The position numbers and the translations under genes were made by a program. The notes under the pieces are model-generated. The model saw only the letters and a program-made list of their open reading frames with translations. It was not told where the DNA came from and searched no databases. A stretch of 64,000 nt of DNA from Pseudoalteromonas holothuriae (GTDB lineage Bacteria > Pseudomonadota > Gammaproteobacteria > Enterobacterales > Alteromonadaceae): contig NZ_CAMAPC010000020.1 of the NCBI RefSeq assembly GCF_945859825.1, positions 1-64,000 on the forward strand. Direction: 5' to 3'. Positions 26,749 to 35,900 of this stretch are shown here, in pieces. Position 1 is the first letter of the stretch. Each line of letters opens with the position of its first letter.

Positions 26749-27645
26749 TTAAAAAGCGTGACACAGCTTTATTTGCTCAATAAGCGCATTGGCAAGTGGT
26801 GAAGCTACATAATTTTTTGATGTGATCAATACGACTGGTATTTGATAACTATAGTGCTTTGGTAAAATGGCCTTGAATACGCCTTTATCAATCCAATAAT
26901 TTGCATAATGATCGGGTAAGTAACCAATAAACTGACCAGATAATATTAAATGAGCAATACCTTCATCATGATAAGCGGTTGCACTGTTTTGATAATTTAA
27001 GCCATCATTACGAGCCTCCTTATCTCTCATATAATTGCTGGTCACAACTTCAGCTTGTTTCAATAATTTGTTTACTTGTGCGGGTTTGCAATCAAACAAT
27101 GGGTGACCCGTGCCACAATATAAATAATTGTTTTCATTGTGTAGGGGGAAATAGTCTAGTCCCCGTATATGATGACGGCTTACACCAAGGCCTACTAACG
27201 AGCGCCCATTTACAACAGATGTTTCAACTTCACGTGCCTCGCACACATTAATATCAAACTGAATGTTATCGCTTTTTTGCTTTAATGCTGCTATTGCTCG
27301 TGCTACGCCACAACGCGGATCACTTACCATTGTATCGATTACCGAGATTGTAACCCGACCTGAAAGTTCATTCTTGGAGCTTGCCACGGTTGTGGCAAAG
27401 GCTTCACACTGCTGTAATAATTCTAATGAAGCTTGATAGGTAATACGCCCCGGCTCGGTTATCTCAAAGCCACTGCGACCACGTTTACATAGTTTAATCC
27501 CTAAACGCACCTCTAAATCAGATAAGTGAGAACTGATAGTAGAGCGACCAATATTTAAGCGCGCTTCTGCTGCAGATAAGCCACCGCATTCAACAATCGC
27601 AACGAATATTCTGAGTAAGCGCAAATCAACGTCATGAACCTGCAT
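26749..27645 (-). CDS. LysR-family regulator divergent from hutH
   Basis: A 298-residue LysR-type regulator with the N-terminal winged helix (LRLLRIFVAIVECGGLSAAEARLNIGRSTISSHLSDLEVRLGIKLCKR) and a C-terminal effector-binding domain. It is transcribed away from hutH with 136 bp between start codons, the classic layout for a LysR protein controlling its neighbour. Control of hutHU is therefore inferred; most gammaproteobacterial hut loci use HutC (GntR family), and no HutC is seen here. Confidence 0.8.
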   Translation of the reverse strand: MQVHDVDLRLLRIFVAIVECGGLSAAEARLNIGRSTISSHLSDLEVRLGIKLCKRGRSGFEITEPGRITYQASLELLQQCEAFATTVASSKNELSGRVTISVIDTMVSDPRCGVARAIAALKQKSDNIQFDINVCEAREVETSVVNGRSLVGLGVSRHHIRGLDYFPLHNENNYLYCGTGHPLFDCKPAQVNKLLKQAEVVTSNYMRDKEARNDGLNYQNSATAYHDEGIAHLILSGQFIGYLPDHYANYWIDKGVFKAILPKHYSYQIPVVLITSKNYVASPLANALIEQIKLCHAF

Positions 27646-27781
27646 TGCATACCTTCTTTAATGTTTGGTATTTTCGGAATGAATTACGATTATTATGCAT
27701 TTATAAAACATCCACAGCAAGTTAACATCCACTCATTAGTAGTGCATCTGTGCATAACAAGATGATATTCAGGAGAATAAT
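27646..27781. promoter_or_regulatory. divergent LysR/hutH control region
   Basis: A 136-bp AT-rich region between the two starts. TGCAT or ATGCA occurs several times, including TTATGCATTTATAA near 27692-27705 and TGCATCTGTGCA near 27743-27754. These are plausible LysR sites, but no single T-N11-A box stands out. AGGAG precedes hutH. Confidence 0.4.
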
Positions 27782-29275
27782 ATGACTTTTAGATATGGTG
27801 TTGATCGACTAGATCTCGACTTAGTTAATGGTATAGCCAATGGCAATATTAAAGCAGAACTATGCCAAATCGCTTTAGATAAAATTAGTAAGAGCCGCCA
27901 AAATGTAGACAAAATGGCAGCTTCAGACAAAGCAATATATGGTATTAATACAGGCTTCGGTCCACTTTGTGATACACAGATCTCCCCTGAAGAAACACAT
28001 TTACTGCAAAAAAACTTACTGATCACGCATGCTGTAGGTGTTGGCGAAGCGATTGCTAAACCAATTTCCAAGCTGATGTTAATTACCAAAGTACATGCAC
28101 TAAGTCAGGGTTACTCAGGGATACGACTTGAAGTTGTAGAGCGCATGTTAGCGTTTATTAAATTAGACCTTATTCCAGTGGTTCCAGAGCAAGGCTCTGT
28201 GGGTGCATCTGGTGACTTAGCACCGTTATCGCATTTATTTTTACCGTTATTAGGTGAAGGTGAGTTTTGGCAAGGCGATAGTACTGTGCCTGCTGCGCAA
28301 GCGCTTAAAGAACATGGATTAGAACCGTTAGAGCTACACGCAAAAGAAGGCCTTGCACTAATCAACGGTACGCAGTTTATTTTATCGCATGCCATCACTG
28401 CACTAACAAAAATGCGCTATTTGCTCGACTTAGCTGATTTAGCTGGGGCCATGAGCATTGAAGGTATGCAAGGAAGCCAATCACCATTTAGGCAAGAGCT
28501 ACATAAGATTCGAGCATTTGCAGGCAATATTGAAGTGGCAGCACGCATGCGAAACTTCTTTAAAGACTCTCAGAACATGTCAGATCACCAAGAGTGTGAT
28601 CGTGTGCAAGACCCTTATTCGCTGCGTTGTATTCCTCAGGTACACGGCGCATCACGCAATGCTTATAATCACCTTAAAGAGTTAGCTGAAATTGAAATGA
28701 ATTCAGTGACTGATAACCCAATTGTGATAAGCGATGAAGAAGCAATTTCTGGCGGAAGTTTTCATGGTCAACCTTTGGCAATGGTATTAGACTACGCGTC
28801 AATTGCCGCAGCTGAATTAGGTAATATCTCTGATAGACGCTGTTACTTATTACTTGAAGGCTTGCACGGCTTACCGCGCTTATTAACAACTTCTGGTGGT
28901 TTAAATTCAGGTATGATGATCCCGCAGTACACCACAGCAGCGCTGGTTACAGAAAATAAATCTCTGTGTTTCCCACCCTCAGCTGATAGCGTACCAACAT
29001 CAATGGGCCAAGAAGATCACGTATCTATGGGTAGCATCTCAGGTCGTAAGCTTAATCAAATATTAGGCAACTTAGAAAAAATCTTTGCGATTGAGTTAAT
29101 GTACTCGGCGCAAGCTATCGAGTTTAGACGTCCAAACAAATGCTCTGATTTACTTGAAGAGAACTTTGCTGTGATCAGAGCACAAGTCGCTAAGCTCGAA
29201 GAAGATAGACTATTAAAACCAGATATCGACGCTATGATAGAATTAGTTAAATCACAAGCATTTACAGTGAACTAA
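27782..29275 (+). CDS. hutH: histidine ammonia-lyase
   Basis: Deaminates L-histidine to trans-urocanate, the first step of histidine degradation. The 497-residue protein carries the GSVGASGDLAPLSH motif; Ala142-Ser143-Gly144 cyclise to the MIO electrophile. The YGINTGFG motif at 53-60 and the NPIV / SHFHGQP-type segment (GGSFHGQPLAM) are also typical. It is followed after 12 bp by hutU and divergent from a LysR gene. AGGAG supports the start. Confidence 0.96.
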   Translation: MTFRYGVDRLDLDLVNGIANGNIKAELCQIALDKISKSRQNVDKMAASDKAIYGINTGFGPLCDTQISPEETHLLQKNLLITHAVGVGEAIAKPISKLMLITKVHALSQGYSGIRLEVVERMLAFIKLDLIPVVPEQGSVGASGDLAPLSHLFLPLLGEGEFWQGDSTVPAAQALKEHGLEPLELHAKEGLALINGTQFILSHAITALTKMRYLLDLADLAGAMSIEGMQGSQSPFRQELHKIRAFAGNIEVAARMRNFFKDSQNMSDHQECDRVQDPYSLRCIPQVHGASRNAYNHLKELAEIEMNSVTDNPIVISDEEAISGGSFHGQPLAMVLDYASIAAAELGNISDRRCYLLLEGLHGLPRLLTTSGGLNSGMMIPQYTTAALVTENKSLCFPPSADSVPTSMGQEDHVSMGSISGRKLNQILGNLEKIFAIELMYSAQAIEFRRPNKCSDLLEENFAVIRAQVAKLEEDRLLKPDIDAMIELVKSQAFTVN

Positions 29276-29287
29276 GGGAGAATCGCG

Positions 29288-31288
29288 ATGACTTTTCAAG
29301 AACAAATTAAGCAAGGGATCCCAAGCGTATTACCAGAGCCAAAACTATACCCGGCTGACGCTAACCGTGCCCCTAAACGTAAAGACATTTTATCAGCAGA
29401 AGAAAAGCAGTTAGCTATTCGTAATGCACTGCGTTATTTTCCAAAAGAGTGGCACCAAGAGCTGGCAGCTGAATTTGCACAAGAGCTAAAAGACTTTGGT
29501 CGTATTTACATGTACCGCTTTAAACCAAATTATACGCTTAAGGCTCGCTCAATCACCGAATACCCTGCCAAATGTGAGCAAGCAGCAGCAATCATGTTAA
29601 TGGTCGACAACAACTTAGATCCGGCTGTCGCACAGCACCCTGAAGAGCTTATTACTTACGGTGGCAATGGGGCTGTATTTCAAAACTGGGCACAGTATCT
29701 ACTGGCAATGAAATATCTAAGCGAGATGGAAGAAGACCAAACGCTACATATGTATTCTGGTCACCCTATGGGCTTATTCCCATCTTCAAAAGATGCACCG
29801 CGTGTGGTTGTGACTAACGGCATGATGATCCCAAATTACTCACAACCGGATGACTGGGAAAAATTCAATGCACTAGGTGTAACACAGTACGGTCAAATGA
29901 CAGCAGGCTCATTTATGTACATTGGCCCACAAGGCATTGTTCATGGCACCACAATTACAGTGATGAATGCATTTCGTAAAGTGTTAAATAAAGGCGAAAG
30001 TCCAAAAGGCAAGATCTTCTTAACCGCTGGCCTTGGTGGTATGAGTGGCGCGCAGCCTAAAGCTGGTAATATTGCGAACTGTATTACTATCTGTGCCGAG
30101 GTCAACCCAAAAGCGGCAACCAAACGCCATCAACAAGGATGGGTTGATGAGTTAATAGATAATATGGATGCCTTAATTACCCGTGTAAAACAAGCAAAAG
30201 AAAACGAAGAAGTCGTTTCAATCGCTTACATTGGTAACATTGTTGAGGTTTGGGAAGCTTTATATGAGCATGATATTTTTGTACATTTAGGCTCCGACCA
30301 AACATCACTGCACAACCCTTGGTCTGGTGGTTATTATCCGGTTGGTATTAGTTATGAAGAATCAAACCGCTTAATTCGCGAAGAGCCAGATGTATTTAAA
30401 GTAAAGGTACAAGAAACACTAAAACGTCACGCAAGTGCAGTTAACAAGCACACGGCTAAAGGCACTTACTTCTTTGACTACGGTAATGCATTTTTACTTG
30501 AAGCATCACGTGCAGGTAGTGATGTAATGGCTGACAACGGTATTGACTTTAAATACCCATCTTATGTGCAAGATATTCTTGGTCCTATGTGTTTTGACTA
30601 TGGCTTTGGTCCATTTCGCTGGGTATGTGCCTCAGGCAAGCCTGAGGACTTAGACAAAACCGACGCGATTGCCGCAAAGGTGCTCGAAAAGATCATGCTT
30701 GAGTCGCCTGAAGAAATTCAGCAACAAATGCAAGATAACATCACTTGGATAAAAGACGCGAAGCAAAACAAGCTGGTAGTTGGTTCTCAAGCACGTATTT
30801 TATATGCCGATGCCCAAGGGCGTATGGAAATCGCTAAAGCCTTCAACGATGCAATTAATCGTGGTGAAATAGGCCCTGTGGTACTTGGTCGTGACCACCA
30901 TGATGTGAGTGGCACTGACTCACCGTTTCGCGAAACATCAAACATCTATGATGGTAGCCGCTTTACCGCTGACATGGCTATTCACAACGTCATTGGTGAT
31001 GGCTTTCGTGGTGCTACGTGGGTATCTATCCACAATGGTGGCGGTGTTGGTTGGGGTGAAGTGATCAACGGTGGCTTTGGTATGTTGCTTGACGGCTCTG
31101 ATGATGCTGAGCGTCGCCTTAAATCAATGCTGTTGTTTGATGTAAACAACGGTATCGCGCGACGAAGTTGGGCACGTAATGAAGAAGCGAACTTTGCCAT
31201 TAAACGCGAAATGGCACGTACACCCAAGCTCAAGGTCACATTATCCAATAACGTAGATGACGATATTTTAGATAAGTTATCGTTTTAA
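29288..31288 (+). CDS. hutU: urocanate hydratase, long (UROC1-like) form
   Basis: Adds water to urocanate to give imidazolonepropionate, using NAD+ as an electrophilic cofactor. Motifs include YGGNGAVFQNWAQ, TAGLGGMSGAQPKA, the DLGSDQT-type LGSDQTSLHNPWSGGYYP and the C-terminal RDHHDVSGTDSPFRETS. At 666 residues it is about 110 longer than the common bacterial enzyme (about 557) and in length and motif wording resembles the animal UROC1 type. hutI and hutG are not in the window, so the rest of the pathway must be elsewhere. Confidence 0.95.
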   Translation: MTFQEQIKQGIPSVLPEPKLYPADANRAPKRKDILSAEEKQLAIRNALRYFPKEWHQELAAEFAQELKDFGRIYMYRFKPNYTLKARSITEYPAKCEQAAAIMLMVDNNLDPAVAQHPEELITYGGNGAVFQNWAQYLLAMKYLSEMEEDQTLHMYSGHPMGLFPSSKDAPRVVVTNGMMIPNYSQPDDWEKFNALGVTQYGQMTAGSFMYIGPQGIVHGTTITVMNAFRKVLNKGESPKGKIFLTAGLGGMSGAQPKAGNIANCITICAEVNPKAATKRHQQGWVDELIDNMDALITRVKQAKENEEVVSIAYIGNIVEVWEALYEHDIFVHLGSDQTSLHNPWSGGYYPVGISYEESNRLIREEPDVFKVKVQETLKRHASAVNKHTAKGTYFFDYGNAFLLEASRAGSDVMADNGIDFKYPSYVQDILGPMCFDYGFGPFRWVCASGKPEDLDKTDAIAAKVLEKIMLESPEEIQQQMQDNITWIKDAKQNKLVVGSQARILYADAQGRMEIAKAFNDAINRGEIGPVVLGRDHHDVSGTDSPFRETSNIYDGSRFTADMAIHNVIGDGFRGATWVSIHNGGGVGWGEVINGGFGMLLDGSDDAERRLKSMLLFDVNNGIARRSWARNEEANFAIKREMARTPKLKVTLSNNVDDDILDKLSF

Positions 31289-31295
31289 CACATTC

Positions 31296-31328
31296 AAGCG
31301 GAGCGACTGTAGATCAATCGTTCCGCTT
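31296..31328 (+). terminator. stem-loop downstream of hutU
   Basis: AAGCGGAGCGA / TCGTTCCGCTT pair over 11 bp with one G-T wobble and an 11-nt loop, 8 bp past the hutU stop. No T-tract follows, so it may act as a processing or Rho-dependent 3' structure. Confidence 0.5.
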
Positions 31329-31512
31329 ATCAATAACGTTAATAAATACTCAGCTGACAGATAAAAAGCTTAATAGATTGGTTCTAGCTTGATGCTTTCG
31401 TAAAGCCTACCAAGAAAGTCAACGATTGAATAAGCTACGTGTTTTAAACACATTGCGTATTTTTCAGGCAAATAGTGGTATTTGATTGAACCTTAACAAA
31501 TCTACTCATTAA

Positions 31513-32019
31513 TTAATCACAGTCAAAGGTCGGCCACTGAGCTACATAATCTTCAAACTCATTTTCCATATCAACGGTATTATCTTTAGTCACTCGACCT
31601 TTTGCACTAATGCCCGCAGTATGCATTTTTTCTTTGCTTCCATTGTTTAGTAATGGGTGCCAGCTGGCTAAACCTCGCCCTTCATATAAACGGCGATAAC
31701 TACAACTTTGCGGCATAAAGAATATATCTTTGAGGTTTTCTTTAGTTAACTTAACGCAAGATGGAACAAGTGATTGACGTTCATTATAGCGAGTACAGCC
31801 GCAGGTCTGCTCGTCAATGTACTGACAAACCAAGCTAGTATAGATAAGTGACTCTCCTTCACGCAAGAAGTCAGTACTGGCAAAATTTTCGTCTTCTTCA
31901 AGATCACTATCTATAAAGCTATGTAAACAACACTTACCACATCCATCGCAGATGGCTTCCCACTCTTGTTGATTCATTTGTTCTAGGCTTTTAGTTTGCC
32001 AAAACTGCGAGTTACTCAT
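31513..32019 (-). CDS. YcgN-like UPF0260 cysteine-cluster protein
   Basis: A 168-residue protein with the CxGCGxCC-type cluster (CDGCGKCCLHSFID, residues 24-37) and further Cys in VCQYIDEQTCGCTRY and SCVKL, the pattern of the YkgJ/YcgN zinc- or iron-sulfur-binding family. The C-terminal WHPLL...SAKGRV segment matches the UPF0260 (YcgN) subgroup of gammaproteobacteria, which has no proven function. It is monocistronic, 65 bp upstream of the end of the histidine kinase gene on the same strand. Confidence 0.85.
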   Translation of the reverse strand: MSNSQFWQTKSLEQMNQQEWEAICDGCGKCCLHSFIDSDLEEDENFASTDFLREGESLIYTSLVCQYIDEQTCGCTRYNERQSLVPSCVKLTKENLKDIFFMPQSCSYRRLYEGRGLASWHPLLNNGSKEKMHTAGISAKGRVTKDNTVDMENEFEDYVAQWPTFDCD

Positions 32020-32084
32020 ATTAGATACTTCATCATTGCTGCCAAGGTGCGAAGTCTACTGAAATATAGGATGATACGCAAAGA

Positions 32085-34031
32085 TCACACTGGTTCGTAG
32101 GCAAAGCTTTTGGGTAGCGTAAATTCAATACACACCCCGCCTAACAAACTATTATGAGAGGTGATCTCTCCTTGGTGTGCTTGAATAATCTTCTTACACA
32201 CTGCAAGACCCATCCCTTTCCCCCCAAGTAAACTACTTCGAGAAGGTTCTTGTCTGAATAATGGTTCAAACAATAACTGATGCGCTTCATAAGTAAGTGG
32301 GTTACCAGAGTCTTCAATTCGCACAATTAAATGCTCATCTTTATCAATAAAACTCAAAATAACTTCTACGTTTGCTCCACCAAATTTCGCTGCATTAATT
32401 ACAACCTCTTCAACTACTTTAGCAATCGCATTTTTATCAATATTAATGGTTTCAATGCCACTTAGTTGACAATTTAGGGTTAAACGCTGTTTTTGTAAGT
32501 TTAATTTTTGCAAACATGAATGATTAACTTCATTAATAAAAGGACCGATAGCAGTAGAGCGAATATTTAAGCCAAAATGTAAATCTCTTGAGTCGCTCAC
32601 TAGCATTAAGATATTTATAAAATCATTTAGCTCATCAATTTTATCATGCAATTTACTGTAGGATTCATGTACGTTTTCAACAATATTATGTTGCAGTGAT
32701 TCAACTTGAATTTTCATTACCGTTAAAGGTGTGCGTAATTCGTGCGAAAGGTCTGTAAATAAGCGCTGTTCTTGCTTCTTTACTTGTTCAGATTTTTGCT
32801 GCGAGTTTCGCTGCTCGTTAAGCACCGATTGATTAAGTGCATCTACCTGATTTTGTAAATGATAAACAAGCTGGCGTTGCACTGATTTATGCTGAACAGC
32901 CATTGCTACAGTAAATAAACATACCTCTATTAAGTAACCAATTTTAATGTATGTAGAAATATCAAAGGCTGCGAATATATTTCCAAAACTTGCACCTAAT
33001 ATAGTGAGTACATTGACAAAAAGCACATGATTCAACAAGCTGGCCGAAAATATTTTGATGCCTGGAGCTCGCTGCTGCCAACACCAATAGCAAGTGTAAA
33101 TAAAAATAACAATCATCAATGAACTAGCAAGTAGATTATAGAATACAGATTGTAAGTACAGCGCCAATGGTACAAGCACGATGTAAATCGTCAGACACCC
33201 TAAGTAAATGTTATCAAGCTGAGGGTGATGATGCTTTAGCTGCAAAAAGCTTCGCACAAATAGCAAATGAAATATGGGTACTAACACCATTAACATGATT
33301 GAAAATGTAGTAGCAAATTCACCCAGCTCAGGCCATAAATATTGGTAAGTAAACCCAGCCATATCAATAACAATAAGTAAAAACATGAATGACCAGATAG
33401 CATAATATACATTAGTTAGATTGCGATTAAAGTACAAATTCACAAGAACAATCAATAAAATAGCGATGACCACACCAGCGATAACTGCATTATTTAATAA
33501 GCTTAATTGCACGGTATTGTTAAAGTGCTCGGGCGGATGGATTTGGATTTTGGCAGGGGCATTTGCAAAAGTTTGATATTTTATAAATAAAGTTTTTCGT
33601 TCATTGGGCAGTATATTGATAGGGACATACATTTGAGGGTAATGCAGTGGCCGCTTAGAAAAAGAGCTTTGCTCGTTGAGCAATATGATATTTTGTGACT
33701 CATCTAACCAATACATCTCTAATATGGGTAAACGGGCAAAACCAAATGATACATACCAATTAGTAATATCTGTGTTGTTAATCAATTCGATTTTTGACCA
33801 TTTCCAATAAGGCTTTATATGAGGCTTTTGTATCGAGTAAGGCTTAAGTAATTGCGGCAAATCTTGTAATTGGGATAAAGATGTAATTTGTTTATCGTAG
33901 TCGTGAAAAAATAAACCAAATTGCTTTAGATCATAGGCGTTTTGTCCGTCAGAAAGTTCCAACGAGCCGGCATGAACAAAAAAACAACTTGTCCAAGAGG
34001 TTATTAACAGCAAAAGAGGAAGTAATTTCAT
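32085..34031 (-). CDS. 7TMR-DISM sensor histidine kinase, orphan
   Basis: The 648-residue protein has a signal peptide, a periplasmic 7TMR-DISM extracellular domain (about 25-170, possible carbohydrate binding), seven or eight membrane segments at about 180-380, a coiled linker, HisKA with phospho-acceptor His430 (DLSHELRTPLTV), and HATPase_c with the N box (EEVVINAAKFG), G1 (VRIEDSG) and G2 (GGKGMGLAVCK) boxes. The kinase looks catalytically complete. No response regulator gene lies beside it, so its partner is unlinked. Confidence 0.88.
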   Translation of the reverse strand: MKLLPLLLLITSWTSCFFVHAGSLELSDGQNAYDLKQFGLFFHDYDKQITSLSQLQDLPQLLKPYSIQKPHIKPYWKWSKIELINNTDITNWYVSFGFARLPILEMYWLDESQNIILLNEQSSFSKRPLHYPQMYVPINILPNERKTLFIKYQTFANAPAKIQIHPPEHFNNTVQLSLLNNAVIAGVVIAILLIVLVNLYFNRNLTNVYYAIWSFMFLLIVIDMAGFTYQYLWPELGEFATTFSIMLMVLVPIFHLLFVRSFLQLKHHHPQLDNIYLGCLTIYIVLVPLALYLQSVFYNLLASSLMIVIFIYTCYWCWQQRAPGIKIFSASLLNHVLFVNVLTILGASFGNIFAAFDISTYIKIGYLIEVCLFTVAMAVQHKSVQRQLVYHLQNQVDALNQSVLNEQRNSQQKSEQVKKQEQRLFTDLSHELRTPLTVMKIQVESLQHNIVENVHESYSKLHDKIDELNDFINILMLVSDSRDLHFGLNIRSTAIGPFINEVNHSCLQKLNLQKQRLTLNCQLSGIETINIDKNAIAKVVEEVVINAAKFGGANVEVILSFIDKDEHLIVRIEDSGNPLTYEAHQLLFEPLFRQEPSRSSLLGGKGMGLAVCKKIIQAHQGEITSHNSLLGGVCIEFTLPKSFAYEPV

Positions 34032-34513
34032 TTATCTACATGAGCGACCTAATATGCGCTCACATTAAACAATGAAAATGGAGAAATTGTGGAGAAACAA
34101 TAAAATTTACTAACTTCCAAACCCAAAGCTAGTAATAAAGTACCAATTTAGCAATTAAGTTACTCGACAATAGCGCCTTCATGGATTTTCACAAGCAGTT
34201 TTATCAATAATTGCCGAATTGAGTCACCTTGAGAAGTCTACACCAATTTGTCACCTTTGCCATACATAATAAAGAAGATTACAATTATTTCATCACATCT
34301 ATTCTTTTTGTATATACGCTATAACTCGCAGGCGCAACAATAGAGAAGGAACAAACACTGGGAGAATTATTTTAAAAACAAAAATAATCTAAAGATATCA
34401 ATCACAAAGGCATTAATAATAATATACGCCATACTCATTACTTAATCAAAAAGAACTGGCACAGGTACATAGATACACGCCATGTTGTAAAAAGCGAACC
34501 AAATCCCGACTCA
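34032..34513. other. gene-free region between the kinase and nptA genes
   Basis: About 480 bp of AT-rich DNA with short, unsupported reading frames. GTCACCTT occurs twice (34223-34230 and 34250-34257). It should contain the divergent promoters of the kinase and the phosphate transporter. Confidence 0.4.
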
Positions 34514-34531
34514 TTGAAATATTTCTGTAAC
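34514..34531 (+). promoter_or_regulatory. candidate Pho box upstream of nptA
   Basis: TTGAAAT, 4 nt, CTGTAAC: two PhoB-like half-sites at 11-bp spacing, about 70 bp before the transporter start. The match is partial; the functional link (phosphate transport) makes it worth testing. Confidence 0.3.
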
Positions 34532-34599
34532 AAAGGCATGTTTAAATCCGACCTGAATTTAAAGACACCATCAAATTGTAATAATTTGATGCGCAACCA

Positions 34600-35748
34600 A
34601 TGAGAAAACATATGCGTAATACCGCAAATTCAGGCTTTTATAAGTTTTTAAACTGGGCAGCTATCGCCCTGTTGGTTTATTCTGTTTTAGTTGCTGTTGG
34701 CACCGTGAGTGGCGGTTTTAAACTCGCCTCTGGTGGTAGTGAAGGCGCCAAAGAAATTTTCGCATTCGCAACCAACCCATTCATAGCATTACTTTTAGGC
34801 GCATTAGCAACGGCCCTAGTTCAATCATCTTCGACCGTTACATCGGTTATCGTTGGCCTAGTTGCAGGTGGCTTACCTATTAGCATTGCAATCCCAATGA
34901 TAATGGGTGCCAATATTGGTACCACCATAACAAACACCTTAGTCTCTATTGGACATATCCGCTCAAAAGAAGAGTTTCAAAGAGCATTTGCTGCATCGAC
35001 TGTTCATGATTTTTTTAACCTGCTTGCCGTCGCTATTTTCTTACCACTTGAAATCATGTTTGGTTTTTTACAAAAGTTGGCTGAATATCTGTCTCACATG
35101 TTTGTTGGTGATGCTGACCTTTCATTGAAAAGCTATAACTTTGTTAAACCATTAGTGAAGCCTGCCGTAGGTACGATTAAGGACGCATTAGGGTTCTTAG
35201 ATGGGAAAATGTTAGGTGTTGCGATGGTGATCGCAGGTATTGGCCTGATTTTATTTGCTGTTACCGCACTTGGAAAGTTACTGAAAAAAGCACTCGTAGG
35301 CAAAGCCAAAGATATTTTACACAGTGCTCTTGGTCGTGGCCCTATCGCAGGTATCGGTTCTGGTGCTGCAGTTACTATCATGGTGCAGTCTTCGTCTACA
35401 ACAACGAGTTTAATGATTCCGCTTGCTGGCAGTGGCGTGTTCACAACGCGTCAAATTTACCCATTCACGCTAGGGGCTAATATTGGTACTACTATCACTG
35501 CATTACTTGCGGCAACATCAATTACAGGCCCAGCAGCAGAAGTAGCGCTTACCATTGCCTTAGTTCATGTTATGTTTAACGTATTTGCTGTGACATTGAT
35601 TTATGGTATCCCGGTACTTAGAGAGTTGCCTCTGCGCCTTGCTGAGAAACTAGCGCAGATTGGTGCCAATAATAAACCTGCGGCACTTGGCTATGTACTT
35701 GGTTCATTCTTTGTACTACCAGGTATCATTATGATGGCCGTTAGATAA
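34600..35748 (+). CDS. nptA: Na+/phosphate cotransporter (NptA/PNaS family)
   Basis: The 382-residue membrane protein consists of two inverted homologous halves, each with the family signature: QSSSTVTSVIVGLVAGG then GANIGTTITNT in the first, and QSSSTTTSLMIPLAGSG then GANIGTTITALLA in the second. It imports inorganic phosphate with Na+, as does Vibrio NptA of the same length, and lacks the C-terminal PhoU domain of some relatives. It is monocistronic with a strong terminator. A second in-frame ATG four codons in could be the true start. Confidence 0.9.
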   Translation: MRKHMRNTANSGFYKFLNWAAIALLVYSVLVAVGTVSGGFKLASGGSEGAKEIFAFATNPFIALLLGALATALVQSSSTVTSVIVGLVAGGLPISIAIPMIMGANIGTTITNTLVSIGHIRSKEEFQRAFAASTVHDFFNLLAVAIFLPLEIMFGFLQKLAEYLSHMFVGDADLSLKSYNFVKPLVKPAVGTIKDALGFLDGKMLGVAMVIAGIGLILFAVTALGKLLKKALVGKAKDILHSALGRGPIAGIGSGAAVTIMVQSSSTTTSLMIPLAGSGVFTTRQIYPFTLGANIGTTITALLAATSITGPAAEVALTIALVHVMFNVFAVTLIYGIPVLRELPLRLAEKLAQIGANNKPAALGYVLGSFFVLPGIIMMAVR

Positions 35749-35761
35749 AACAAATATACTT

Positions 35762-35792
35762 AAAAAACGCCGCTATTTAGCGGCGTTTTTTT
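35762..35792 (+). terminator. terminator of nptA
   Basis: AACGCCGC / GCGGCGTT hairpin followed by a seven-T run, 14 bp past the stop. The A-run on its left makes it potentially bidirectional. Confidence 0.93.
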
Positions 35793-35900
35793 GTGTGTCG
35801 TAGAGGCTTTTCTCACACAAACACCTTGGACCCAAAGCAAATACATACTACCGTGACCTGCCAAAAATAGTACCTATAAATCATCTATAAGGTATAAAGA

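Noticed and set aside
34032-34599. Small genes between the kinase and nptA
   Set aside because: Only frames of about a dozen codons or frames without ribosome sites are present; none has compositional or family support.
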